NCBI GenBank assembly: GCA_964654545.1
Contig: CAZZIU010000028.1
Coordinates: 1 to 21,390 of the forward strand
From: JABMOV01 sp964654545
Lineage (GTDB): Bacteria; Fidelibacterota; Marinisomatia; Marinisomatales; JABMOV01
Direction: 5' to 3'
DNA: 21,390 nt
Both the position numbers and the translations under genes were made by a program. Below the pieces are notes generated by a model. The model had not been told where the DNA came from, searched no databases, and saw only the letters and a program-made list of their open reading frames with translations. Position 1 is the first letter of the stretch. Each line of letters begins with the position of its first letter. This document shows, piece by piece, positions 8,566-15,480 of the stretch.

Positions 8566-10035
8566 ATGAATGTCCGTACGATACTAAATATCCTTGCAGG
8601 ATTACTGACCATTCTCGGAATAGCCATGCTGATTCCGGCAGCGATAGCATGGGGCTATGGAGAATCTGATCTGGATGGGTTTTTAAAATCATGTGCTGTA
8701 TCGGTTATTATTGGATTTCCAATCTGGCTTTCCACCAGTAAATATCGTGTGCTGACCAATCGTGACGGGTTCGCAGTGGTCACCTTTGCATGGATTGTTA
8801 CAGCTATTGCGGGAGCCTTACCGTTTTATTTGACAGGATTAATACCTACCATCACCGATGCATTTTTTGAGTCCATGTCCGGTGTCACGACAACCGGTGC
8901 TTCCATCATTGGCAGTCCGGTCACACTTCCACATTTGCCCAACGGGATTGAAAGTTTACCACACGCAACGTTGTTCTGGCGTTCGTTTATCCAATGGATT
9001 GGTGGAATGGGTATTATCGTATTTTATATCGCAATTCTGCCTTTGTTAGGGATCGGCGGTGTTCAGTTATTCAAAGCGGAAGTTCCCGGTCCGGTGGCGG
9101 ATAAAATAAGACCACGCGTTCGAGAAACTGCAAAGTTTTTGTGGATGGTGTACGTGGGAATTACGGTTACTCAAGTATTGTTGTTGGGTGTAAGTGGAAT
9201 GCCTTGGTTCGATTCTGTTTGCCATAGTTTAACCACCATGCCCACCGGGGGATTTTCGACAAAAAATGCCAGCATTGGCTACTACGACAATTCCATAATT
9301 CATTATATCATTATTTTATTCATGTTCATAGCTGGAATCAATTTTTCACTCCATTTTAAAGCCGTTACGGGAGACGTAAAAGCGTATATACGTGATAAGG
9401 AATTTTTGCACTATCTGGCCACTACTCTGGGGGCCACAATTCTCATTTTTATTGCGGTTGCTGCTGGCAAAGGTGCGTGGAATCATACCAGTTTCAGGGA
9501 TGCTCTGTTTCAGACCGTTTCCATACTTACGACAACCGGTTATGGTTCAGCCGATTATGAAGCGTGGGCCTTTCTCGCCCAGTTTCTTCTACTGACCCTC
9601 ATGTTTGTCGGGGGCATGGGAGGATCTACTGGTGGGGGTCTGAAAATAGTCAGGGTAATGTTAATTTTAAAATACACCGCCATGGAAACGCGTCGTTTAT
9701 TGCACGCCAGAGCCATTATTCCCATTCGCATTGGTGATCGCTATATCAGTGAGGATGTGATTCGAAATACCCTTGGATTTTTTCTCTTCTACATTGCCAT
9801 TTTTGCCCTCACCACATTATTGCTAACAGCGATGAATATTGATTTGGTATCATCCATTGGATCGGCAGCGTCGGCTCTGGGTAATATTGGTCCGGCTCTT
9901 GGTAATTTTGGGCCGACGGACAATTATGCGCTTATGCCAGCGATTGGGAAGTGGATTTTGTCATTTTGTATGTTATTAGGAAGACTCGAAATTTTTACAG
10001 TGATGGTTATTTTTAGCCGCGTATTCTGGAAGTAG
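8566..10035 (+). CDS. trkH: Trk potassium uptake membrane subunit TrkH
   Basis: TrkH is the K+-translocating inner-membrane subunit that works with TrkA. The 489 residues contain four M1-P-M2 repeats. The pore-loop filters can be read as SGVTTTGASI, TMPTGGFST, TTTGYGSADY and ALGNIGPALGNFG, with the filter glycines present. The cytoplasmic linker GGMGGSTGGGLKIVR between repeats 3 and 4 is the typical intramembrane gating loop. Length is normal. Pairing with trkA (4-nt gap) and the following DUF1611 gene (3-nt gap) shows one operon. Confidence 0.96.
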   Translation: MNVRTILNILAGLLTILGIAMLIPAAIAWGYGESDLDGFLKSCAVSVIIGFPIWLSTSKYRVLTNRDGFAVVTFAWIVTAIAGALPFYLTGLIPTITDAFFESMSGVTTTGASIIGSPVTLPHLPNGIESLPHATLFWRSFIQWIGGMGIIVFYIAILPLLGIGGVQLFKAEVPGPVADKIRPRVRETAKFLWMVYVGITVTQVLLLGVSGMPWFDSVCHSLTTMPTGGFSTKNASIGYYDNSIIHYIIILFMFIAGINFSLHFKAVTGDVKAYIRDKEFLHYLATTLGATILIFIAVAAGKGAWNHTSFRDALFQTVSILTTTGYGSADYEAWAFLAQFLLLTLMFVGGMGGSTGGGLKIVRVMLILKYTAMETRRLLHARAIIPIRIGDRYISEDVIRNTLGFFLFYIAIFALTTLLLTAMNIDLVSSIGSAASALGNIGPALGNFGPTDNYALMPAIGKWILSFCMLLGRLEIFTVMVIFSRVFWK

Positions 10036-10038
10036 ACC

Positions 10039-11067
10039 GTGGCAAAATATATTGTTCTGGCTGAAGGTTCATTCAGTTACTTGTATAGCAAGACCGGCAA
10101 CACGCTGATCAGGTATTCTCCAAATGATGTGGTTGGCGTGATTGATTCCCGTTTTGCAGGAAAAACTTCCCAGGATGTAATTGGGTATGGTGGAGACATA
10201 CCGGTTGTAAGCAATTTGGATGCTGTATTATCGTCGTCACCCGACACAATGGTTTTAGGTAATGCACCTCAGGGAGGTCGCATTACAGATGTGTATCGTA
10301 AACATATCGTCCAGGCCCTGACTTCAGGCTTGCATATCATTAGCGGGATGCATCAATTTATTTCTGATGATCCATACTTTATGGAATTAGCGCAGAGTAA
10401 TAACGTCACAATCAGGGATTTACGTAAACCGCCTAACCCGCCTCATTTTCCAAAACAATCATGGAAAGAGAGAAAAACTCCCGTGCTTCTTACAGTCGGA
10501 TCAGACTGTGATACCGGTAAAATGACCACGGCCTGGGAGATCACTAAGGGACTAAAACAGGAGGGCATCGATGCCAGATTTATTGGAACCGGTCAAACCG
10601 GAATTCTATTAAGTGGACAGGGGGTTCCCATTGATGCTGTGGTCAGTGATTTTATGGCGGGAGAGCTTGAATATGTAATCGATCAAAATCTGGATGCGGA
10701 TATCATCATTGTTGAAGGTCAGGGGGCCATAAACAATATGTTGTATTCCGGTGTGACACTTGGATTAATACATGGTTCGATGCCAAATTACTTTCTCATG
10801 TGTCATGAACCGGTGCGAACACGGGATGTTTCTGATTACCCCATTCCGCAAATGCGTTATCTTTTTGCATTGCATCTCCAATTAATGGAACCCTTTCGTA
10901 ACTCTGAATTTGTGGGTATCAATCTACTGACCCATGCCATGTCCGAATCTAAAGCGAAAGAAGCTTTACGTCTCTATGAGACCGAGAACCATTGTATCGC
11001 AACCGATATCGTGCGGTTCGGAGGTGAACCAGTAATCGACGTCCTAAAGGAGAAACTTGGACGATGA
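10039..11067 (+). CDS. DUF1611 / DgcN-like P-loop protein
   Basis: This is a 342-residue cytoplasmic protein with a GTG start 3 nt after trkH. The N-terminal part (about 1-130) looks Rossmann-like. The C-terminal part has a P-loop-type motif GSDCDTGKMTT at 154-164 and VEGQGAI as a likely second nucleotide-site element. This fits the DUF1611 family. One member, DgcN, is described (from memory) as an N-acetyltransferase acting on D-glutamate together with DgcA, an enolase-superfamily racemase. Here the next gene, overlapping by 4 nt, is of that superfamily. The pair may thus handle D-Glu or D-Glu-containing peptides from cell-wall turnover. Family membership is likely; the reaction is an inference from its neighbour. 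Confidence 0.8.
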   Translation: MAKYIVLAEGSFSYLYSKTGNTLIRYSPNDVVGVIDSRFAGKTSQDVIGYGGDIPVVSNLDAVLSSSPDTMVLGNAPQGGRITDVYRKHIVQALTSGLHIISGMHQFISDDPYFMELAQSNNVTIRDLRKPPNPPHFPKQSWKERKTPVLLTVGSDCDTGKMTTAWEITKGLKQEGIDARFIGTGQTGILLSGQGVPIDAVVSDFMAGELEYVIDQNLDADIIIVEGQGAINNMLYSGVTLGLIHGSMPNYFLMCHEPVRTRDVSDYPIPQMRYLFALHLQLMEPFRNSEFVGINLLTHAMSESKAKEALRLYETENHCIATDIVRFGGEPVIDVLKEKLGR

Positions 11068-12095
11068 AACTGTCATGGACATCCTACCGTCTTCAATGCA
11101 AACATCCGTTTGGTATATCTAGGAGCAGTCATTCTTATTACGATGTGGTGTATGTTTATCTTATAGATGGCGATTTCATTGGGCGTGGAGAGGCAGCACC
11201 CTCGGAACGATATCACGAAAATCACGATAGGGTGTGCGAACAATTACAACGGTATTCGACCTGGGAAATTAAAGAAGATTCACTCGACAATATCTGGAGG
11301 CTGTTGGAAAAACGTGCCGGTGAAATTCAATCATTAAAAGCTGCACTCAGCATGGCCTTGTTGGATTGGTATTGCAAAAAGCATTCCATGCGTATCAGCG
11401 ATTATTTCAAAGCGCCTACTTCTCCGGAATTGCTCACATCCTTTACTATCGCCATCGGTGATTTGACGTTATTGCCGCAGAAGATAAGCGAGGCCAGCAA
11501 ATACCCAATTTTAAAGGTTAAACTGGGTTCAAAACGCGACAAAGAAATCGTGCGTATTATTCGTCAGGAAACCGACAAGGTCATTCGCGTGGATGCGAAT
11601 GAGGGTTGGGAACTTTCATATGGAATCGAAATGAGTCACTGGTTAATGGAACAGGGTGTGGAATTTATAGAGCAACCGTTCCCAGCTGCCGAATTAGATA
11701 TTACGGCCCGTTTAAAAGAGAAATCACCGCTTCCCATCATTGCAGATGAAAACAGTCTGGTTGCAGCTGATATTGCGAAAATTGCCTATGCCTTCGACGG
11801 TATTAATATAAAATTGATGAAGTGCGGAAGTCTCTTCGAAGCAAAAAAAATGATTGTGGAAGCCCAGCGTCTTCATCTGAAAATCATGTTTGGTTGTATG
11901 ATTGAGTCATCTGTGGGAATTACGGCTGCTTCACACTTATCAGGCTTTGTAGATTATGCCGATCTAGATGGGCATATTCTCATCACCAACGATCCTTACA
12001 AGGGAACTGTTGTTGAAAATGGACGTTTGATTCTGCCTTCTGGCAATGGCTTGGGACTATCAATGAGAAAAGGGATAACGGATAATCTGCTATGA
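11064..12095 (+). CDS. Enolase-superfamily epimerase (L-Ala-D/L-Glu epimerase-like)
   Basis: The 343-residue protein has the muconate-lactonising-subgroup layout. KVK carries the acid/base Lys151 and Lys153, metal ligands are Asp177 (VDANEG), Glu203 (IEQPF) and Asp228 (ADEN), and the opposite-face base is Lys250 (NIKLMKCG). Near the C-terminus DLDG supplies an Asp-x-Asp pair that, in known dipeptide epimerases, binds the free amino group of the substrate. This favours an L-Ala-Glu type dipeptide from murein recycling. Pairing with a DUF1611/DgcN-like gene points instead to N-acetyl-Glu racemase (DgcA). Both readings involve glutamate stereochemistry; I lean slightly to dipeptide epimerase. 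It overlaps both neighbours by 4 nt. Confidence 0.88.
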   Translation: MKLSWTSYRLQCKHPFGISRSSHSYYDVVYVYLIDGDFIGRGEAAPSERYHENHDRVCEQLQRYSTWEIKEDSLDNIWRLLEKRAGEIQSLKAALSMALLDWYCKKHSMRISDYFKAPTSPELLTSFTIAIGDLTLLPQKISEASKYPILKVKLGSKRDKEIVRIIRQETDKVIRVDANEGWELSYGIEMSHWLMEQGVEFIEQPFPAAELDITARLKEKSPLPIIADENSLVAADIAKIAYAFDGINIKLMKCGSLFEAKKMIVEAQRLHLKIMFGCMIESSVGITAASHLSGFVDYADLDGHILITNDPYKGTVVENGRLILPSGNGLGLSMRKGITDNLL

Positions 12096-12508
12096 AAATT
12101 TTGGGTATAGAACATATAGGTATTGCTGTGGAATCTTTGGATAATGCAGCACCTTTTTGGCGAGATATTCTCGGAATACCCCATGCTGGCAGGGAATCAG
12201 TGACTTCCCAGTCTGTTACAACAGACATCTTCGACACAGAAAAAGGAAAAGTGGAGCTTCTTGAGCCGTTAACAGATACTTCACCAATTTCCAAATTTTT
12301 ACTGAAGCGGGGTAATGCCATGCACCATGTCTGCCTTGAAGTATCTGACATCGATTCCGCTTTAGTAGAATTGAAACAAAAAAACATAAATGTATTACAT
12401 GATCAACCAACACTTGGTGCTGAAGGATATCGAATAATTTTCGTGCATCCAAAAGATACCGGTGGTGTATTGGTTGAATTAGCAGAAAAACCAAAAGTAG
12501 AACAATGA
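12092..12508 (+). CDS. mce: Methylmalonyl-CoA epimerase
   Basis: This enzyme interconverts (2S)- and (2R)-methylmalonyl-CoA in the propionyl-CoA/succinyl-CoA route in the cytoplasm. The 138 residues form a vicinal-oxygen-chelate fold of two halves. Metal ligands are visible as His8 (IEHIGIA), His78 or His79 (AMHHVCLEV) and Glu129 (LVELAEK). KFLLKRGNAMHH and HPKDTGGVLVEL are typical of the family. Length is normal. Its TGA stop overlaps the ATG of the next gene in an ATGA junction, which fixes the start of the lipoprotein that follows. No mutase or carboxylase gene is in the window. Confidence 0.93.
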   Translation: MKILGIEHIGIAVESLDNAAPFWRDILGIPHAGRESVTSQSVTTDIFDTEKGKVELLEPLTDTSPISKFLLKRGNAMHHVCLEVSDIDSALVELKQKNINVLHDQPTLGAEGYRIIFVHPKDTGGVLVELAEKPKVEQ

Positions 12509-13668
12509 AAAAATTCTCAATACTATTTCTGATGATCACACTGGTAATGTGGTCATGCGCCAAAACCGAAGCAATATCCGGTTCACTGACCTTTGTCGTG
12601 ACAGCAAATGTACATGGTCAGTTGGACCCTTGTGGGTGAAAAAGAAATCCCCTGGGCGGTCTGTCCAGAAAAGCTTCTCACCTAAATAGCCTGAAAGAAC
12701 AGGGAAAGGATCCCATAATATTGGATGCCGGTGATGCCCTGTTCACTACAATGCGCATTCTTCCCATTCATCTTGATTCAGAAATGTTAACGGCGAAAAA
12801 AATTGCAAAAGGAATAGAAATGACTGGCTGCGATGCCATGAATGTTGGACAATTCGAAATTGCCGCCGGTTATGATTTCCTGAAATCCATTATGGATACC
12901 ATAGATCTGCCTTTTGTATCAGCAAATATAAAAAATACTATCGATGGTAAGTATGCATTTGATCGTTACAAAATCATTGAAAAAGATGGAATTAAAGTGG
13001 GGATTACTGGTGTAATCAGTACCCTACCTGAAAAAGTCACTGAGCTAACGCTTGAACCCTATTTGGATGCGGGTCAAGAAATCATTGCAGAGTTGGAATC
13101 AAAGGCACATGTTATTGTGATGATGGTAAATGCAACTCGTAAGAATTTTGAGGAAGCCAAAAATGCTTTTCACAATGCAGATTATATATTCACCAGTGGA
13201 AGTCTTCACACAACGCGGGTAGAGCAGGAACAAGACGTCAATGGCCCCAAGGAATATTCATCCGGTAAGCAGGGTAAATTCCTAACGCAAATTGAATTAA
13301 CCATTGCCAACATAGATTCACCAATCGTGGATGTATCCAGCGCCGCTGAGAAAATCAAATCCGTTGATAAACGATTAAAGAATTTACAGAAAAGAGATCC
13401 AAACAAATCACTTCGTGAAATCTTTGCAAATAATAAAACAATGTTATCGCTGATTGGTGACTATGAAGCAAAAAGGATTGACGCACAAAAGACGCTTGAG
13501 CATGTGGTAAACAGTAGCGAGTACAGCTCTGTTCCCATGAACAGCAAAGTTAAGGATCAGCCTGAAATATTATCCTATGTTAACCAGGCACTTGCAGAAA
13601 TAAAAAAGGTTAAAAACTCAGAGCGTAAGCCGGTAAATACTACCAATAAAAAGCGAGCAGCACACTAA
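12505..13668 (+). CDS. Candidate selenoprotein: metallophosphatase/UshA-like lipoprotein with in-frame UGA (Sec45)
   Basis: The frame from ATG 12505 is open for 387 residues except for TGA at codon 45. The N-terminus is a lipoprotein signal (hydrophobic 5-15, lipobox MWSC, Cys18). Next comes VTANVHGQLDPCG-U-KRNPL, then DAGDAL, NVGQFE and TSGSLH. These resemble the DxHG, GD, GNHE and GHxH stations of 5'-nucleotidase-type metallophosphatases, but several metal residues are changed (DxH to NxH, GNH to VGQ), so phosphatase activity is doubtful. In relatives, as I recall them, a Cys-Gly-Cys precedes the GGL(A/S)R stretch, so UGA replaces a Cys. The region after UGA keeps codon structure to the stop, against a pseudogene. 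The start overlaps mce (ATGA) and the rhodanese gene follows after 4 nt. A truncated 315-residue product from ATG 12721 would lose the signal and motif. Confidence 0.85.
12637..12639 (+). other. In-frame UGA read as selenocysteine (codon 45)
   Basis: The codon lies between Cys43-Gly44 and Lys46-Arg47-Asn48. It is the only stop between the coupled start at 12505 and the TAA at 13666. The stop is UGA rather than UAA or UAG, as selenocysteine insertion requires. A single-base nonsense mutation is the alternative. Confidence 0.82.
12652..12668 (+). promoter_or_regulatory. Bacterial SECIS hairpin
   Basis: The mRNA folds as CUGGGC / GUCCAG (six pairs, one G-U) around the five-base loop GGUCU. The stem starts 12 nt after the UGA, and the loop GG are nucleotides 19 and 20 after it. 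In the E. coli fdhF SECIS, as I remember it, GGUCU occupies the same nucleotides after UGA and the same codon phase (GGU CUG as codons +7 and +8). A short lower stem (AGAA 12643-12646 with TTCT 12675-12678) is possible. SelB is known to need a bulged U and a loop G-U, which the loop here could provide. Confidence 0.8.
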
Positions 13669-13672
13669 AGCG

Positions 13673-14152
13673 ATGAAGTTATTTCTCAAGCAATCAGCCG
13701 TACTTATTGGTGTATCCCTGATCCTGGGTCTATTGGTAAACGCTGTCCGTCCTGAAGGGATTCCATTACTTGCCCAAGAACTTCCTACTTTGGAATTAGC
13801 TTCGACCGATGGGACGGAAAACGAACCTGCAATTGCGATAATATCGTTAGAGCAGGCCAAGAAATTTTATGATGGTGGGATCCTGTTTATTGACGCACGC
13901 CATGATGAGTATTACAGGGATGGTCATATTAGAAATGCGTTTCGATCAGATGATTTCATGGGATTGCTGTATGTATTGGATTCAATGTCTGTCATGAAAC
14001 ATGATCCAATAGTAACATATTGCGATGGTGATGAATGTGGGTCCAGCGAAGAATTGGCCTACGATTTACAAGCATCAGGATTTCAAAAAATTTATGTATT
14101 TAAAGGCGGCTGGAGCGATTGGGTTTCAGCCGGTTTTCCAACTGACCAATGA
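13673..14152 (+). CDS. Membrane-anchored rhodanese-domain protein
   Basis: This 159-residue protein has one N-terminal hydrophobic segment (about 8-25), which should anchor it in the inner membrane with the domain in the periplasm. A single rhodanese domain follows from about residue 55. FIDARHDEYYRDGHIRNAF is the usual entry motif, and VTYCDGDECGSSEELA is the active-site loop with Cys117 and Cys122. VFKGGWSDWVSAGFP is the usual C-terminal strand and helix. The CxxxxCxxS form is typical of rhodaneses found next to MauE/DoxX proteins; either Cys could carry a persulfide. It starts 4 nt after the candidate selenoprotein and overlaps the MauE-like gene by 4 nt, so all three are translated together. 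Confidence 0.9.
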   Translation: MKLFLKQSAVLIGVSLILGLLVNAVRPEGIPLLAQELPTLELASTDGTENEPAIAIISLEQAKKFYDGGILFIDARHDEYYRDGHIRNAFRSDDFMGLLYVLDSMSVMKHDPIVTYCDGDECGSSEELAYDLQASGFQKIYVFKGGWSDWVSAGFPTDQ

Positions 14153-14589
14153 AGATACATTTACCATTTGTTGTCGTTCTGGTAGCTCGAGTGATTTTAG
14201 GCTCGGTTCTCATAATCGCCGGGTGGGATAAAATTACAGATCCTGCAACATTTGCGCGAGCGATTGACAATTACCATATTCTGCCATATGGATTGGAAAA
14301 TAGTGCAGCGATTGTTCTACCATGGCTTGAAGTTATACTTGGAATATCAATAATAATAGGATTTATGGTTGATGGAGCAGCCGGACTTTCGCTGGGACTG
14401 ATGATAATGTTTATTACTGCAATTATTATTGCAATACTAAGAGGCTACAATATTGAATGCGGTTGTGGATTACGTCCCGGAGAAATGGTTGGTGTTGGAA
14501 AGGTAATTGAAGATTTGTTTTATATTGTGATGTGTGTGTTGTTGATTTTCCGTTCAGAAAAACGCTGGGAAATAGGCACAAATCGATAG
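14149..14589 (+). CDS. MauE/DoxX-family redox membrane protein
   Basis: This is a 146-residue inner-membrane protein with four hydrophobic segments (roughly 5-25, 50-70, 75-98, 118-137). FARAIDNYHILP after the first segment is a hallmark of the MauE/DoxX-like group. Cys104 and Cys106 lie in NIECGCGLRPGE just after the third segment, a CxC pair placed to exchange thiols at the membrane. MauE helps form disulfides in methylamine dehydrogenase, and DoxX-like proteins serve thiosulfate oxidation. Here the partners are a rhodanese and a putative selenolipoprotein, suggesting electron delivery across the membrane to a sulfur or selenium centre. It is the last gene of the operon, followed by a hairpin. 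Confidence 0.88.
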   Translation: MKIHLPFVVVLVARVILGSVLIIAGWDKITDPATFARAIDNYHILPYGLENSAAIVLPWLEVILGISIIIGFMVDGAAGLSLGLMIMFITAIIIAILRGYNIECGCGLRPGEMVGVGKVIEDLFYIVMCVLLIFRSEKRWEIGTNR

Positions 14590-14605
14590 TCAAAAATATT
14601 TGATG

Positions 14606-14642
14606 GCGGAATTTGAATATGTAAATTCGCAGCGCTTTTTTT
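14606..14642 (+). terminator. Terminator of the long operon
   Basis: GCGGAATTT (14606-14614) pairs with AAATTCGC (14623-14630), leaving one bulged G, with loop GAATATGT. Six nt later comes a run of seven T (14636-14642). It lies between the MauE-like stop and tRNA-Gly. Confidence 0.65.
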
Positions 14643-14654
14643 AATGAAAGTTAT

Positions 14655-14764
<110 letters not shown>

Positions 14765-15013
14765 ATGAAGTATTATGCATATATATTATACTCACAATCT
14801 AAAGATCGATATTATGTTGGATATACGTCGGATTTATTACGAAGATTGGACCAACATAATTCTGGATGGTCACAATCCACAAAATCTGGTACACCATGGA
14901 CACTAGTATATTCTGAACTATTTGATAACAAATCAGATGCAATCAGCCGCGAAAATGAGATAAAGCGTTGGAAGAGCAGAACGATAATAGAGAAACTACT
15001 TAAAGGTCGATGA
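14765..15013 (+). CDS. GIY-YIG nuclease family protein, copy 1
   Basis: The 82-residue protein is a minimal single GIY-YIG domain. YAYIL is the GIY strand and RYYVGYTSDLLRRLDQHN the YIG strand with the catalytic-region Arg. ENEIKRWKSR near the C-terminus holds the metal-binding Glu. Length equals the small YhbQ/UPF0213-type group, whose cellular role is poorly known. I chose ATG 14765; a GTG at 14759 is open but falls in the terminator tail. No Shine-Dalgarno sequence is visible, and the ATG abuts a terminator hairpin, so expression may be low or depend on readthrough from the tRNA. Confidence 0.85.
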   Translation: MKYYAYILYSQSKDRYYVGYTSDLLRRLDQHNSGWSQSTKSGTPWTLVYSELFDNKSDAISRENEIKRWKSRTIIEKLLKGR

Positions 15014-15015
15014 CG

Positions 15016-15031
15016 TCCCGACGAGTCGGGA
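15016..15031. repeat. Palindrome TCCCGAC-GA-GTCGGGA, unit 1
   Basis: A perfect 7-bp inverted repeat with a 2-nt centre lies 2 nt after the stop of GIY-YIG copy 1, at the right end of the 320-bp unit. A close relative (TCCCGAT-GA-ATCGGGA) is at 21305. It could be a terminator, a repeated extragenic palindrome or an element end. Confidence 0.75.
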
Positions 15032-15084
15032 AACCTCGTCTCTCGCTCACTCAATTAACGCCCCAATGCGGGGCGTTTGTGTTT
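15032..15084 (+). repeat. 53-bp direct repeat, copy 2 (att-like)
   Basis: Identical to copy 1 at an offset of 320 bp. The tRNA part is only the 3' 16 nt, so it makes no tRNA. The hairpin at 15057-15077 keeps terminator form. Confidence 0.85.
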
Positions 15085-15333
15085 ATGAAGTATTATGCAT
15101 ATATATTATACTCACAATCTAAAGATCGATATTATGTTGGATATACGTCGGATTTATTACGAAGATTGGACCAACATAATTCTGGATGGTCACAATCCAC
15201 AAAATCTGGTACACCATGGACACTAGTATATTCTGAACTATTTGATAACAAATCAGATGCAATCAGCCGCGAAAATGAGATAAAGCGTTGGAAGAGCAGA
15301 ACGATAATAGAGAAACTACTTAAAGGTCGATGA
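15085..15333 (+). CDS. GIY-YIG nuclease family protein, copy 2
   Basis: The 82-residue protein is identical to copy 1, and the nucleotide sequence is identical over the whole unit as far as I compared it, so the duplication is very recent. A longer frame starting at 15010 inside copy 1 reads through the palindrome and the tRNA fragment. I reject that extension and start at the ATG matching copy 1. Confidence 0.85.
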   Translation: MKYYAYILYSQSKDRYYVGYTSDLLRRLDQHNSGWSQSTKSGTPWTLVYSELFDNKSDAISRENEIKRWKSRTIIEKLLKGR

Positions 15334-15335
15334 CG

Positions 15336-15351
15336 TCCCGACGAGTCGGGA
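15336..15351. repeat. Palindrome TCCCGAC-GA-GTCGGGA, unit 2
   Basis: The same 16-bp palindrome at the end of the second unit, directly before the third 53-bp repeat. Confidence 0.75.
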
Positions 15352-15404
15352 AACCTCGTCTCTCGCTCACTCAATTAACGCCCCAATGCGGGGCGTTTGT
15401 GTTT
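15352..15404 (+). repeat. 53-bp direct repeat, copy 3 (att-like)
   Basis: Identical to copies 1 and 2 until 15404, where the sequence leaves the unit (T instead of A of the ATG). It is the right border of the array and carries the third terminator hairpin (15377-15397). Confidence 0.85.
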
Positions 15405-15480
15405 TTATTGTAAATGAATAATTAAATGTAACTATGTATTTTTTATTGTTCATTACAATATGGTTTGAATAGGAGATACA

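Noticed and set aside
12505..12639. Pseudogene or frameshift explanation for the stop at 12637
   Set aside because: No frame change is needed, the 3' part keeps clean coding over 340 codons, the stop is UGA at a likely Cys position, and a well-placed hairpin follows. A point mutation remains possible but is less likely.
12721..13668. A separate 315-residue gene starting at ATG 12721
   Set aside because: It lacks a ribosome site and begins inside a domain. The same frame upstream encodes a full lipoprotein signal and motif, interrupted only by UGA.
15032..15047. Second and third tRNA-Gly genes
   Set aside because: Only the T-loop and acceptor 3' strand are repeated; no anticodon or D-arm is present.
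15010..15084. N-terminal extension of GIY-YIG copy 2
   Set aside because: It translates the palindrome, tRNA tail and terminator. Copy 1 has no such extension.
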